Below, piece by piece: positions 38,693 to 52,916 of a stretch of DNA of 64,000 bases. A program made the position numbers and the translations under genes. This DNA is from Sycobia sp. Sy_11 (lineage: Eukaryota; Arthropoda; Insecta; Hymenoptera; Epichrysomallidae), in NCBI GenBank assembly GCA_018907035.1, contig JACCIC010000209.1, positions 717,001 to 781,000 of the forward strand, in the 5' to 3' direction. Position 1 is the stretch's first letter; the number at the start of each line of letters is the position of its first letter. The notes beneath the pieces are model-generated. The model had not been told where the DNA came from and searched no databases. It saw only the letters and a program-made list of their open reading frames with translations.

Positions 38693-41571
38693 AATCAGGT
38701 GGACCAGACGTCTTGTTGAACGAAAAACCAGATGCAATATTATATACATAAATAAAAGAGCAATTGGCGGAAATCCGTGAGACGGGGCGGGCGGCGGGCG
38801 AAAAGCCGCGAGCCTTCGTCGTTTCGCCGCATCCGTCGGGCCGTATACCTGCGGGATTGGCGGCGGTGGTCGGCGGCCCGAGGGGACCGGGGGAGGGAAA
38901 GCCCAGAAAGCTCCGCTCGCCGCGGCTGGCAGCCCGGGCCGGGGCATTTATTTCGCGTGTAATTTGCTGGCATTAAACGTCAGAGTGGCCTGATTTACCG
39001 CGAGAGAACGACCGTGCGCGGAGACGAATCGCTACCGGGGTCGCCGCGGTCCGCGTATCGGTGTATGTATGCGTGTGCGTGCGTGTGTGTGTATGTATGT
39101 GTGTATGTATGTGTGTATGTATGGCTCCCGCGACGATGCAGCGAGTAGCGAGAGAGAGAGAGAGAGAGAGAACTCGCGGCGGCAAAGACCCCTTATCCCC
39201 GCGGTGCACGGGTGCGAAAATCTCCGAATGACCGCGCGGGGTGAGGGAGGGGGCCATGGAGAGAGGGAAAGAGGGAGAGAGAGAGGCTCGACTAATGATT
39301 TAGTGACAAACTGCCCGGCCCGTAAATATCATCGCGATATGAGAGGGGGGCGGAAAGAATGCCGCTCCATTATATATATATATACGCGCGAGTCGCCCTT
39401 CCCTCCGTCTCTCTCTGATGCCGACAGTCGGTGCGATGTATGTATGTACATATATACATACATACACACGCTCTTTTCCTCGACCTCTCACCCTCCTCCC
39501 GGCCGCCTTTCCACCAATTCTCTTCCTCCTCCGTCAGAAGTACTCGCGCCGTTGTGATTCAAGTATGCGCGGCGATTTCTCCGGACGTATATAAGAAAGA
39601 GGGACCCTTCAACCTCTTTCCAGGTTCCTTTCGGACCTCCCCCCCTCCCCCACTCCGCCCAACCACCTTCCATTCTGAACTTTTTGCCCCCGCGAAGAAT
39701 GCAAGGTGCTGCGGCAAAAATTTTCGTGTCCCCGCTGGACTCCCGAAGCTTTCGAGCAGCTTTCCCGCCCTCTCCTGGGCTGGGCCGCGTACGTCGAGAT
39801 TTTTTGCTCCGAGCACGTGGCCGAACCGACGCCCCCCTCCCCTTCGCCTTTTTCCGCCCTCCGGCAATGCGTTCGATCTTTTCGTCGCGCTTTCATCGGC
39901 AAATTCGAAAATTGACTCTCTATACGCCTTGTTATATACGTATAATAAGTCGTTGGGTAGGCAGTCACGATTCGGATATTCGAGCTTCTGTGCCGAGGAT
40001 ACGAAAGGCTTCGGTAACTGAGGGTTTAAACTATTTCATAAAGAAACCTTTCCTATTCTTTGCGAATGATTCCGTGATAAAGGAAAAAGAAAATATAATA
40101 TTTGAAAATTCGTATCTCGGTTCATCGAGTGCGAGTGCGCTCTGTGCGATCGTCAAACGAAAAGAGAAAAAACACATATGTGCGAGATTTAATTAGTTTT
40201 CGACTTTGCAACTGATCAATAAAAGGTATCGAGGTATTATCATTTTTTTCAAATTCACAGTCGTAGAACCGCCATTTTTTTACATCGATCTATGCATTTT
40301 CTATTGAACGCGTAAATTTCAACACGCACCGAAATATTATTAACGATCAATTATCAATCGACCGGGCCAATTGAAATGGGAAAACAACCGTCGCGATCCG
40401 AAAGCCCGTCTCCAGTCGGTCCCCCCCTTTCCGCGCGTTTCGCGAGTCCCGCGAAATCTCATCGTCGCGTACGCGATCACCACCGAGTCCCTGTAGGCGA
40501 GCCCGGGGACTCCCCACGACGGGCGCCCGTCGCACTTTGTAATAGACGAACAAGGAAAGGGGGGGGGGGGAGAAATCGTACCACGGCCTGCATAAAACGC
40601 TTGATTATGCTCTCGCGTCGACTCGCGCGGAAAGACGTTTATTTATACGTATGTATAAATGCGTTCCTGTACCGGGCGGGGAAGGGGTGAGCGCCAACCG
40701 ATATATATCTATATATATATATATATCCATACACATATACATATGCATTTCCGAGCTTTCACTCTTTCCTTCTCCGTCTCCCTCCATATCTCTCCCTCTC
40801 TCTCGTGACGGGTGAAAGAGAGAGGGAGAGAGAGAGAGAGAGAGAGGGGGGGAGAGGTGGATTTTATTTGCGAGAAGGTTAATTAGCGGGCCATCTCGCC
40901 TGTCTTATTTGTAATTTATATACCCCCACAGCGAGAGGGCTCCCTCGCTCCCTCTTTCTTTCTTGCTATCTCTCCGCGTCGGGCGCCCGTGCAGCGCAGT
41001 CGAGTCTCAGCGGCAGTCGAGGACACGTTGTTGCTCCTCGCGCTCGCGAGGGGCCGAGTGAGTGAGAGGGAGAGAGAGAGAGAGAGAGAGAGGGGGAGTG
41101 AAGGTTTCCTTCCACTCGCGAGGCACTCGCGCAAGTCCGCGGGTAAGCTCGAGAGCGAACGTCTGCACTGTACTCCCGCGACTACTCGCTTCTTGCCCAA
41201 CACTTCTTTTTTGTTTTTACCTTCACATTTAATCTCGTTCTCTCTGTCTCCTCGTCCTCCGCCCCCAACCCCCACCCCCCTTTCACTCCGTCACCTTGGG
41301 CAATGATTGCGCTCGTATTAAAGGGTATATACATTATAACTGCGCGGCGGGATAGAGCGACCGCGGGGAGCTCGTGCTTTCGCCGTGCGCTTTGCCCGCG
41401 CAAATTAACCGCGCACGATGCGCGCGTCGAACGTCGTCGGCGGCACGAAAACTTTTGAACGGAGAGCGATGGGACGGATTCAGAGTTCGCGGGAGCCAGC
41501 GCTATACTGGCGCCGCTCCGTGGCAATTGCGAGGGTTGGCAATTTTTTTTCTTGTTTGATCTAGAAATATG

Positions 41572-41631
<60 letters not shown>

Positions 41632-42701
41632 ATAAAATCATATTCTCTCTTCTTAATTTGTCTTTAGTGAACTCTTTCATCAAATCATTCACATCCGAAG
41701 ATTTTAGTGCCTCTAAACCGACTAACGACGCTCCTTACTCTTTGAGAAACAATTTTGTAGATTTATTGTACGTAATTCTTAATCTTTTCGATATTGAAAA
41801 TGACCCTTCTACCTTAGAATTTTCTATCGGAATTTTTAAAGGAATTATAAGAATCTTATACACTTATTTGTAAATATTTGGAAAAATTAGGTACTTTTCA
41901 CGAATTTATAGTACGTTCGCCGATGCGAGCTGTCAAACATTGTGTCAAAGTCGCAATTTTAGATAAGCTAAAAATAATTGCTCTAGTTCAACAAGGATTT
42001 TTTTTTTCCTGTAAAATAATCATCCGTAGAATTTTTATTCCGCAATATTTATCCTGTCAAATAATCCAAAAATGAGCTTTTCCATCTGACAGTATTGAAA
42101 GACCGGGGATCTTGCGCGAGGCTCCCTGAAAAATTGTGTCTAAGGCTTCAGGCCCCCGCCTTCTTTTAATTCGGCCTCTAGGAAAATCTGGGAGGACCGT
42201 TAGACAGTGTATTATCACAAATTTCGTGATCCGCTAATTAATTCGTAGAAAGTCATTATGCATCGATTTTTTATTCACATCTTAAATAGATTACGGATTC
42301 TGGCTTGGTTTTTTTCTCGATCAAGCGCTGTACATGCATTTTTTGCCATCCATATTTTGGAACAATCCCGACACAAACTTTTGTTACTGAATCGCACTGA
42401 TGATATTACAAAGGCGTGTAATAAATTCTTACGAAGGCAAGCTCGAGCCAACTATGAAAATAACGTAACTTATGATTTTTCTACATATAATTACGTAACG
42501 TCTGTTGAATTTAAACCTTGGCCTTTTTTTCAGGGTAGTTGCGAGGCACCAAGAAAATGGATCGGAATAAGTAATACGAAGAGAACGTTTTGCCGCGATG
42601 CTCGTTCAGCATTTCAGTAAAATCGAACGCGCGCCGTAAAATTTCCGCCGAAAAACTTCTTCGCGCGTAGAAAGATAATGGCGCGAAAACAATACATTAA
42701 G

Positions 42702-42753
<52 letters not shown>

Positions 42754-43387
42754 CAGTAAGGCGACGTATATGTGCGCATAATATGCATAACTATATATAA
42801 AATAATCCTAGCTCCAAATGGGGTTAGTCTCGTACCTTAATGGTTTCTCTCAGTATATATGCAATGTGCTCCTCCCGCATTCTCTTGTCGCTCATCTGTA
42901 AGCCCCTGACGAGATCGATAATAGGGCCTCCCTCGCAGAGCTGCAAAGCAGAAAAGAAAAAATGGAGAAAATACGAAAGACAATCATTATCATCATTATC
43001 ATTATTACGATTATCATTATCATTATAATTATCATTGTTGTTGTTGTTGTTGTTATTTTTATTATTGTTATTGTTGTTATTATGATTAATTGACAATGAC
43101 GCTTGCTACTAATAATAATAAATCAGAAAAGTTCGGGAGCGAAGTAAGCGAATCGTCGGATTGGCGACCTTTAGCGATGTAGGCGGGTTTGGGACGCCGG
43201 GGGCACAGACGCTCCGCGCGTTTTCTCACTCGGCGCGCGGGAGGCCTTTAACTCCGGATCGAGATTAAAGTCGACCCGACCGCGCGGGTTATAATTGCAC
43301 GCGGAAGTAATTCCGTGAATTGTGCGCGCTCGGCCGTGGGGGGGGGGGCGTTGATTGCGACCAATTTCCACGTGGCTGACGTCTCTC

Positions 43388-43437
<50 letters not shown>

Positions 43438-43608
43438 ACTCTCTTCCACTCCCTCTCCTTCGCGGCTCGGGCTCGTGTTATTTTCTTATAAAGCGGATAA
43501 TTCCGCGAGTATTTAATACAGTCGCGGGATGTCCCTCGGCGAGGCGACGCGTAGACAGTGGGAAATCCCCCGATCCCCCGCCCAGAGGACTCGTGGGATC
43601 GGGGCTAT

Positions 43609-43678
<70 letters not shown>

Positions 43679-44412
43679 ATATATACCTGGTCCCGAGGCG
43701 TGTAATAACGGTGCTACTGGCCGGGTAATGCGAGGCGCGCGATCCCGAGACGTCGTCGGGTACAGGCGAAAACCTATGCCCCCTGGGGAATCTGGCTGTT
43801 TGATTAATATATAATAGTACGCGCAGACACGGGCGAGCCGTCGGGAAATTTAATACGAATTCGCGAGGAATTCGTTTGAGATTCGTGTTATTCAAGATTT
43901 AAATGAGTTATATGTAATCGATGTGCGATTCAATGTTTCGCGCGGCTAACAAAGTAATTGATAAATAATTATATTTTTGTTACATATTTACTGCCACCTA
44001 TACTATATATCCATGTACCTAATGAAAGTATTAATTAAAAAGCTATCGAATATTTCCATCGGTATTACGCCACTGTTAGAATGACAAATGGGTATTTGTT
44101 TATCGTCGCCTCCTCCCCCCCCCCCTCTGTAAAATCAGAAATATAAAATTGTTACGACTACAAAAAAATCATGATAGAAAAATAATGATGAGCAAAAGAT
44201 AAGTTGATTGCTTCTTCGACCAACTTATCTATTAACATCCTACTAAGTTGAGCCCAACGTTTTGAGTCGCACCTTCTCCTCAGGACTATAATAAAATTCT
44301 AATAATAAAATTATATATACTCGACTCCTCTTTCCCCTTTTTTAATATGTTCCTGACAAAATGATCTATCTTAAAATCTATCTATGTATCTATCTATGTA
44401 TCTATCTATCTG

Positions 44413-44447
<35 letters not shown>

Positions 44448-45690
44448 CTCTATCTGTCTGTATATTTATCTAATTATATATATAATAATTTTATATTATA
44501 ATAATTATATATAAATGAATTATTGAAAGTATTGGCCATCGCTAGCTACAACTTTTTCCCATCTTTCTGGCAACATACGAATCCCGTTGCGAAAAAATTC
44601 GACCGGTTTGGCCTCTATCCAGTCATCCATCCATTTTTTGACTTCCTCGTAGGAATGGAAGTGCTGGTCAGCCAGGCCATGCGTCATCGATCTGAAGAGA
44701 TGGTAATCAGACGGAGCAACGTCTGGACTATACGGCGGGTGGGGTAGGACTTCCCATTTGAGCGTTTCTAAGTATGTTTTCACCGGCGGTGCAACATGTG
44801 GGCGAGCATTGTCATGTTGCAAAATAACTTTGTCGTGCCTGTCGGAGTATTGTGGCCGTTTTTCTCGCAGTGCGCGGCTCAAACGCATCAATTGTCGTCG
44901 ATAGACCTCGCCTGTGATCCTTTCATTGGGTTTCAGAAGCTCATAGTAAACCACACCTAGCTGGTCCCACCATATACAGAGCATGAGCTTGGCGCCATGA
45001 ATATTTGGCTTGGCCGTCGATGATGATGCATGGCCGGGTAGTCCCCATGATTTTCTTCGCTTCGGATTATCGTAACGTATCCACTTTTCAATCGCCAGTC
45101 ACGATACGATGCAGAAAACCCTTTCTTTATGTCGCTGAAGCAGCTGTTCGCAAGTGAAAAAAACGCCGTTCGACGTCTCTCAGCTTCAGTTCGTACGGCA
45201 CCCAATTTCCTTGCTTTTGGATCATTCCCATGGCTTTCAAACGCTCGGAATGGTTGTTCGGTCAACTCCCAATACTTCAGCAAGTTCTTCTTGCGTTTGA
45301 CAAGAATCTCATCAAGCAAAGTCGCCATTCTCGATCTTCAAATGATTTGCGGCCGCCCGAACCGCTCCTTGTCTTCCACGTCGAAATCACCGCTTTTGAA
45401 GCGTCGAACCATCCGCGAACACTTGAATCATCGACACAACCTTCTCATAAGCCACCTGAAGCAATCGATGCGTCTCGGCAGCAGATTTCTTCAAATTGAA
45501 CCAATAAAGTGAAACTTCCCGCAATGACGTCGACTCGGCTCAAATTCGACTTTTCACGATATCAAAAATTTATATGCGAAAAATTATCTATGGTAGTATG
45601 ATCATATAATAGCTATTTACTATAACCATGATACTCGCACGTAATTTTCTAAAATAATATCAACTAATATATTATATATATATTTAAAAT

Positions 45691-45723
<33 letters not shown>

Positions 45724-46192
45724 TATATAATTTTATTATATGTACTATTTTCGTTCATACTTAAAGAATTATTTTTCGAATATTTCAATAAATATATTTA
45801 ACGTAATTTAAAAATTTAATAGCTTATTTTATAGACGTGTTAATTATATTTTCATGATATTATTCATATTTTATACACATCCTTACGATATAATTATTAC
45901 CTATTACTATTACATAATCTGTATCTCGCTTGTCAGGAAAAACATTTCTCTGACTAAAGGTGTAAATCGAGTATGAAAAAGAGGTGAAGTGGGAGGAGGG
46001 GCGGTTGATCGCAGAGCCCTGCGGGCAAAGCGGAGCGCGCGCATTAATTCAGCGTATTACTGACCGTGTCGCGCGCCAGAAGCCGCCTTGGCGATCTCGT
46101 CTAACGTACATATATATATACGATCTACACGGAGTGGATGAAAGGAGCATAATATATCTATAAAGAAAAAGGTGGTAATAGAAGGTAGCAGT

Positions 46193-46230
<38 letters not shown>

Positions 46231-48810
46231 CGGCAGCAGCTCCCAGAAGTCCGATCGGCGGAGCGCGGCGATAAATAAGCTTCGGAAATCAGTAGCAATT
46301 ACAGAGGTGTCGATAGCGAAAGTGGTTTACACGCTGGCGTATAGGTATAGACTTGACTGTATACGGAACGCGCATTACATATGTGCGTGTGTGCGTGTGC
46401 GTGCGCGAGTATGAATGCGCATACGTGTGCATCGAAGTGCGCGACGTAAAAAGTCGGGCAATAAAGTTTCCCCAGAGGCGTAAGTTATTTTAGTCGCCGC
46501 TCTCCTACACCCTCGCCCCGATTGATTTATCGGAGCGACGATAAGACATTATTGAATGCGGAAATGGAAAATGCTCAAATGTATTTCTATACCTCATTCT
46601 TTCGCCCTTTATTTCGGATTATTTTCCTCTTCAGATTTTATTTAAAATAATCCATAATTGTATCATAATCACTCAAAATCCGTGTCTTTTATTGTTATTC
46701 TGACTGAGGATTTTAAATAATATTCGTTAAGTACTTTACTACATGACTTTAAAAGCTACACTATTGCGCATTAATTAATTCATTTACAATTACATAAATT
46801 CTAAGCAATATAAAATATTGCTATTATAAAACGTTGATTCACAATAAGCTGTCATCATTCATCTTAAAATTTACGATATTTCTACTTCGATTAATGTTGC
46901 AGTAAACAAATTAGCCAAAATGATTACGGAACAGATTAAAGGAATTCGATCTGTGACAAAATTGATGCACAGAATATATTATAAAATTTAACGAACTCTT
47001 CCAGATAGTTACAATGAAGGTCTTGTTAAAATGTCAGGGTTTCAGCAAGATCGTAAAAGAAGTTATAGATCTTTCTATATGTTTAGTTCAATTCATGATC
47101 ATCATTTGCTTATAATAAAGAATGCAAAACAGATTTTTTAAAAATTATTTTTTAATGTCAACATTATTATTCGATAACAATGTATGTAATATGCATTGGA
47201 GCACGTTATTTGCAAACATAACTTTTCATCGGATCTTAAGTAAAAGCACTTTATTGTACATTCGATATGTTAAAATTTATGCTAATTAGAATGCCTGAGC
47301 GGGAAGTTCAGAAAGCTGCTAATTTAAAGGTAATAATGAATCGGATTTGAAAATTGGTTTCAATATGGCAATATAAAGTTTAGTTATTAACGAGTTCAGT
47401 TTAGAAAATTATCAACAGCAATGTCAAACTCCAACATCATTTTATTACACCCAATATCTTGCCCGGTATTTGTTGAGATGAATATAGTATCATTTATTAC
47501 AAATAGCTAAACGTATATCAAACATCACCTATCAATTGCATAATCCAATGCAGTTCAACCGTGCAGGAACAAAACGGTCGGAACGCGAAAGCTACGAGAA
47601 AGTTATTTTTCTCTGGGGCAATGCTTGATAACACTTTTGAAAAACCAGTAATAACATAGGTGAAAACACTTAAATGGAATTACTGATGGTAACAACCACT
47701 TGCTTCAACAACTCGCTCACAGTTTGTGCGATTAGACGTTTACATCTTATGAAAATTATAAAACCTGAATTGATACCTTTCAATTCATAAATTGAAAATT
47801 GATAAATTGAAAATGGAATTCATCTAAGGTTGAAGAGCTCTTTTTTAACGGTATTCGTTTACTGAATTTCATTACTTTTCATAAGATTGTGAATAATGGC
47901 GGAATGTGACGGACGAGAGGTTATTCTTTTGAGGATCTTTTTCTGATTCAAGTGAAATGATTATTATTTTTTCGTTAAAAAATACACTACGAATTAATTT
48001 CACTTCATATTTTAATGAGTTTCATACCGCGAATATCAAGACAGCAATAAATTAATAACTGATAAAGTACTATATTTTTAACGGTTATTTAACCATCAAG
48101 AAGTTCGCATGGTAACATCACTAACCGTTATTATTAAGATTATAACCAATGAATGGAGGCAATCTGAAAGAAAACTCAGAGGATTATTTTTTGAGATGAA
48201 ATACAATGAAAATTGGATCCGAAGCAACGGGAATAAGATGAGATTTCTACTTATACACATTGTCATCCTTGGGCTATTGAGCACTATGCGATGTAACTAA
48301 TACATTATCTTCGGTGCACACTTAATGTTGTTTGGCTCTTTCCATATTCATCGTAGCGCTTTTAATTTCAGAATGGCCAATTCGAGTTTTTGAGACAATT
48401 TTGGTCATATTCATACCCAAATAGTCGACCATCGAAATGCTTTCCAGGTAGCCTTCTTCGGTCTTAGAGTATCAATTGCGATCTGGTACCGTAAAGGTCT
48501 TCATATAATTTTCAAGCGGCGCGTATATTATGCATTCATTGCGAACGCTGCGCGTTAATCCAGCGCAGCACGGTAGCGTAATGGCGTACTTTGTGAGTCA
48601 ATCGAGGGCATCAGCGCGCCTAGCCGTTACAATTGACGCGGATGGCTGGGCGGGACGGGAAGGAGTTAAAGGCTCGCCACAGTCGCGGTTACGACAAAAT
48701 GCGTGGAAGATTTATGACCGGCGATATTTCATATCGAACATTTACGCGGTTGCGAGCGCTCTCGAGGGGGCCCTTCGATGCGTGCTATAGCGTCGAAGGC
48801 TGAAGGAGAA

Positions 48811-48869
<59 letters not shown>

Positions 48870-51273
48870 GGAGAAAGAAAGAAGAGAGGTAATAAGAGAG
48901 AACTACCAAGTAGGTAAAAGGGATTAATCCCCAAGAAGTAGACGGAAGTGGTGCTTGATTGTGGAGATAACCTCGCGTGAGGTGAGAACGGATTTTGAGA
49001 TTTGCGCTGTTTCGTGGAACTTTTATGTAAGTTTTTCTGAACTAATGAGAAGTTATACATAGACGAGGCTTACAGCTTCTAGGAAAGATAAATTTATAGA
49101 AGCTCGGATAAAAAAAAACGTACACGGGTCTTGTTAGGTATGAGTATTATGAATTAATAGTAAGCAATAAGTCCACGAAGACTCGATATACACAAGTTGT
49201 GATGTGATGTATACAAGGTGGATCAATGTGTAATGCACTGATAATGAGAGGAAAAGTTGTTTATAACATTCAATCCTTATTTTTCCGCTATGTACGAATG
49301 TTCATCTACTACGATCGTGTTAAAAATTTATTCGGCATGCATGATGAAAAATGAAATGGAAATTTTTATACAGTTCACACATCACCATTTGTTATGAAGA
49401 ACTTGGTATTGTCAAGTAAAAAGATATTCGTCAAGAAAAAAGAGTTTTTCGACCCTGTTTATGCTAATAATTTATTCAATTCTTTATTTATCGACAAGTT
49501 GCATAAAAGTTTTCGACCGTTATTTTAATTTCTATGTCTTGGTAATCATGAAAAAAATGAAATGGTAGTCATTCCCGTAAATAAGTAGAAACTGCTCAAA
49601 ATACCTATTGACTTTTAGAGTTAACTTTTCTTTCCCGACCTGTAACTGCAACACATTGATCAGTTATCACAGGAAGACTGTCTACATAGATTAATTCTTT
49701 TACAAATGACCTTAAGGTAGTATTGCGTTATACAATAGTTTATCGATTTACTCTGGAAGGTTCTTCTCTTTAGCACCAATATCAAAGTTTACTTTAATCT
49801 AACGAATGCTACTTGGCTGGAATGAAAAGTTCCCGTCCTGACCCGTAAATGGTTGAATTAAGTTTTGCCTATTATATGATACAATATATTATTAATTTGT
49901 ATATCAATAAATAAGACTCTATTAGCATACATTTGAAAACCTATTGATTGTAACGACTCAATTGCTTACGGAAAAATGAAAAATTTTTGTAAACTTGTAA
50001 CGAAACTACTTCTATTTGAAAGGTCTAACATCAGCTTGAATTCAAATAAAATTGAATACTATATTGTTTTGTTGATTTTCAAAAAGGTGCTACAAACAGT
50101 GGTTACGAAATACTTTAATATGGTGTTCCACTGAGAGTACATCTTCCTAATTAATTAATAAAATGGAGACCATTAATATGTTAATGGAAAATGTAGATAA
50201 TATGTTAGAAAATTTGAGAACGTACAAACATTCTACTAGATAAATATCAATTCTTCTAACGTTATTTCAAAAACTGATACGGATGTTAAAACTGTACAAG
50301 CGAAATTCCAGCTAGTTTTTACATCTCTTTACAACTGTGGATGAAACTCAGATTGACTGATAAACACTCCTAAAGTAAGCAACGGCCAATGCAATGAATT
50401 GAAATAGGTCAAGCAATCCAGAAGAAAGTAAAAAAAAAAAATAACGGCGATTGAAGTTCTGGCAACTGCTTTGGAATGGAAGAATATTAAATTTATATAT
50501 TACCACTGCGCAGAGTTATTAAAACGTTTGATGTACAAATTATAAAAAAAAAGTTCGTGAATCGCTGCAATTGCTGAAATGAACGAACAAAGTTCGAATA
50601 GACTGATAATCCACAACATTCACGAGGCTTGGTATGGAGCGACTTTCATTGATTTCTTAATCTGAACATATGTCCCCAAATGTCAAAACTTTGACAATGG
50701 TGTTATCAATGAGTATTTTAAACGAATATAGGAATCGAACTATACAAAATATAACTTCATCGTTTAACATTTATTAGTTCCAATAGGAATTACGTTATAG
50801 CGTGATTTGGTAGTAAAAATTTCATTCTTGTAGGATCAAGGAAAGAATTTGTATCGGCAAGTTTACTTCCTTCGACAGGAATCATTACAGTAGCAACACC
50901 CAGTAAGACAGAGAGAAAATGACTAAGAGAGAGAGAGAGAGAGAGAGAGAGACAAAGAGAAGCCCCGCGAAATCGGATGAGAGAGGTGGACATGAACGAC
51001 ATAAAAGTTCGCCCGTGCACATGCGCGCGCATTCGATTGATAATCCCCGTAATTAATAATCGCTTCTCGCTCAACCCCACCCTCCTCTCATTTTTGTCCC
51101 CTGCCACTCCTACCTACTCCCTCTCCCTTCGTCCACCCCACTCCCATCGAGCTCCAGAGAAAGAGAGAGAGAGCAATAATATTTTGGCGCACCGCGGAGG
51201 TCCGCCCGTAAATTAGGCTCGGAGACGTGCGGCGGGTTTCACCTGCGCGCGGCCCCGCGCACGCGCGCTCGCC

Positions 51274-51318
<45 letters not shown>

Positions 51319-51444
51319 CAACGAGTTTAATGATTGTTTAATGGCCGCGCGTGTCATAAATTATCCGTGTATTCGAGCGTCTCAAATGCTTGAAATTGCC
51401 TCCGGGCAGCCCGAGGCATTCTGCTCCGACCCTCCTTCCATTCC

Positions 51445-51491
<47 letters not shown>

Positions 51492-51618
51492 TCTCTCTCT
51501 CTCTTTCTCGTGAGAGATTCGCAAAGGGAGAGATGGAGGTGCGTATACCACCAGCTCCACCATCACATCATAGCGTATAGAGTGGGTGGATTGCAGAGGG
51601 AACTCTATCTTGGCTTGC

Positions 51619-51665
<47 letters not shown>

Positions 51666-52130
51666 ACATGAGTTATGACGTTATGACGTTCAGCGGTGAG
51701 TGCGCGCAAGTGCGTTTACGCGCGGGATAAGATACGCTCGCGCTTGCGCGCGGTCTACGGAGCGAGGGCGCGCGCGCGCGCGTGGGTGCGAGAGCACCTC
51801 GATCCTCTTTTTGCTCCCCCCCCCTCCACTCCCACCCTCCTCCGCCCCGTCCAGCGCGGCCGCGAAAAGGAGGTATGAGAAAAAGAAACATGGGGGGGGC
51901 GGGGGTTGAAAGGTCCCGAGAAGATCGGGGCGAATCCGAGAGGCGGAACGGAACGGAGCGAGAGAGCGAGAGAGAGAGAGAGAGAGAGAGAGAGTGCGAG
52001 TCGTTCTGCGTGTCGCTGCCGCGTTAACGTTCACTGCTCTTTATTGCATGCGCGCGGGCAATATGCGCGCATATTCATGTATACACGCGTGGACAGCTTG
52101 TGTATAGCCGATGCAGATGGAGCGAGGGGC

Positions 52131-52187
<57 letters not shown>

Positions 52188-52862
52188 TTTATTCGTCCCG
52201 GACAGGAGACGTTTATGCGCTGCTGCCTCGTAGGCTCCCCCTTCCACTCATTCGCGAACCGTTGCGTCTAAATATTTAAATGCCTCCTCCCCTCTCCCTG
52301 TCCACCCCTCCCCCCTCCCCCCAGCCGCCCAACCCCCGTAACTTGAGAGAGCAATCTGTTTGGAATTGCAAGTGCTGGGAGAAATACGAGCGGGCGGCCA
52401 ATGATTTTATGCGAAAGTATAATATACCGGTGGTATGGTGCGTATAACGCGCGGCCCGCGAGAGTTAATTACGTTTTGTCTTGGGCTTCTTTAAAGGGGG
52501 GGGGGTTGGGTTTGACGGGGGACCTGTGGGGTTGGAGGCCAAGCGAACAGTTCATGGGGGTTTATCTGCGATTAGAGCGACAGTCCAGGTAATCGGGTTT
52601 ATAAAGGACTCCTATTATTATTTCGATTACGGGACGAAGTTGGAAAGCATTGTAAATCCTGTGCGCCCGGACGGAATATGGTTTCGGATTGAGATGTTAA
52701 AGTAGAAGCTGTACCTAATATTGGCCAGGTAAAAAGTAAACTGTCTAGTTCAATTCGACTTATTCATTAGAATGCGGCCGATATTATTGTTCGCTGTGGT
52801 TACTAAATTTTTCTTATGTTGATTTTTCTGCAATGTTTCTTACAAATGAAAATGATTATCTA

Positions 52863-52916
<54 letters not shown>

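Larger units (their letters stand above)
36126..42835 (-). other. ninaC intron 3 (6.7 kb) with GC-rich islands and GA/CT tracts
   Basis: Between kinase exons 3 and 4. Bases 36,900-41,500 are unusually GC-rich with many CG dinucleotides and with GA or CT microsatellites (37134-37172, 37256-37289, near 38661, 39150, 40817 and 41068), then a TA tract at 41574. The many ORFs on both strands here are low-complexity products of these repeats. Bases 41640-42620 are AT-richer and contain two longer plus-strand ORFs of unknown origin. Such islands can act as enhancers or alternative promoters, but nothing in the sequence proves it. Confidence 0.6.

Noticed and set aside
46172..46414. Plus-strand ORF with a poly-serine run
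   Set aside because: The run is an AGC microsatellite in an intron; nothing conserved flanks it.
50790..51107. Minus-strand ORF whose last 35 codons look protein-like (VMIPVEGSKLADTNSFLDP...)
   Set aside because: The upstream part is a GA/CT repeat and GC-rich noise, and the possible fragment is too short to assign. At most it is a relic of an unknown element.
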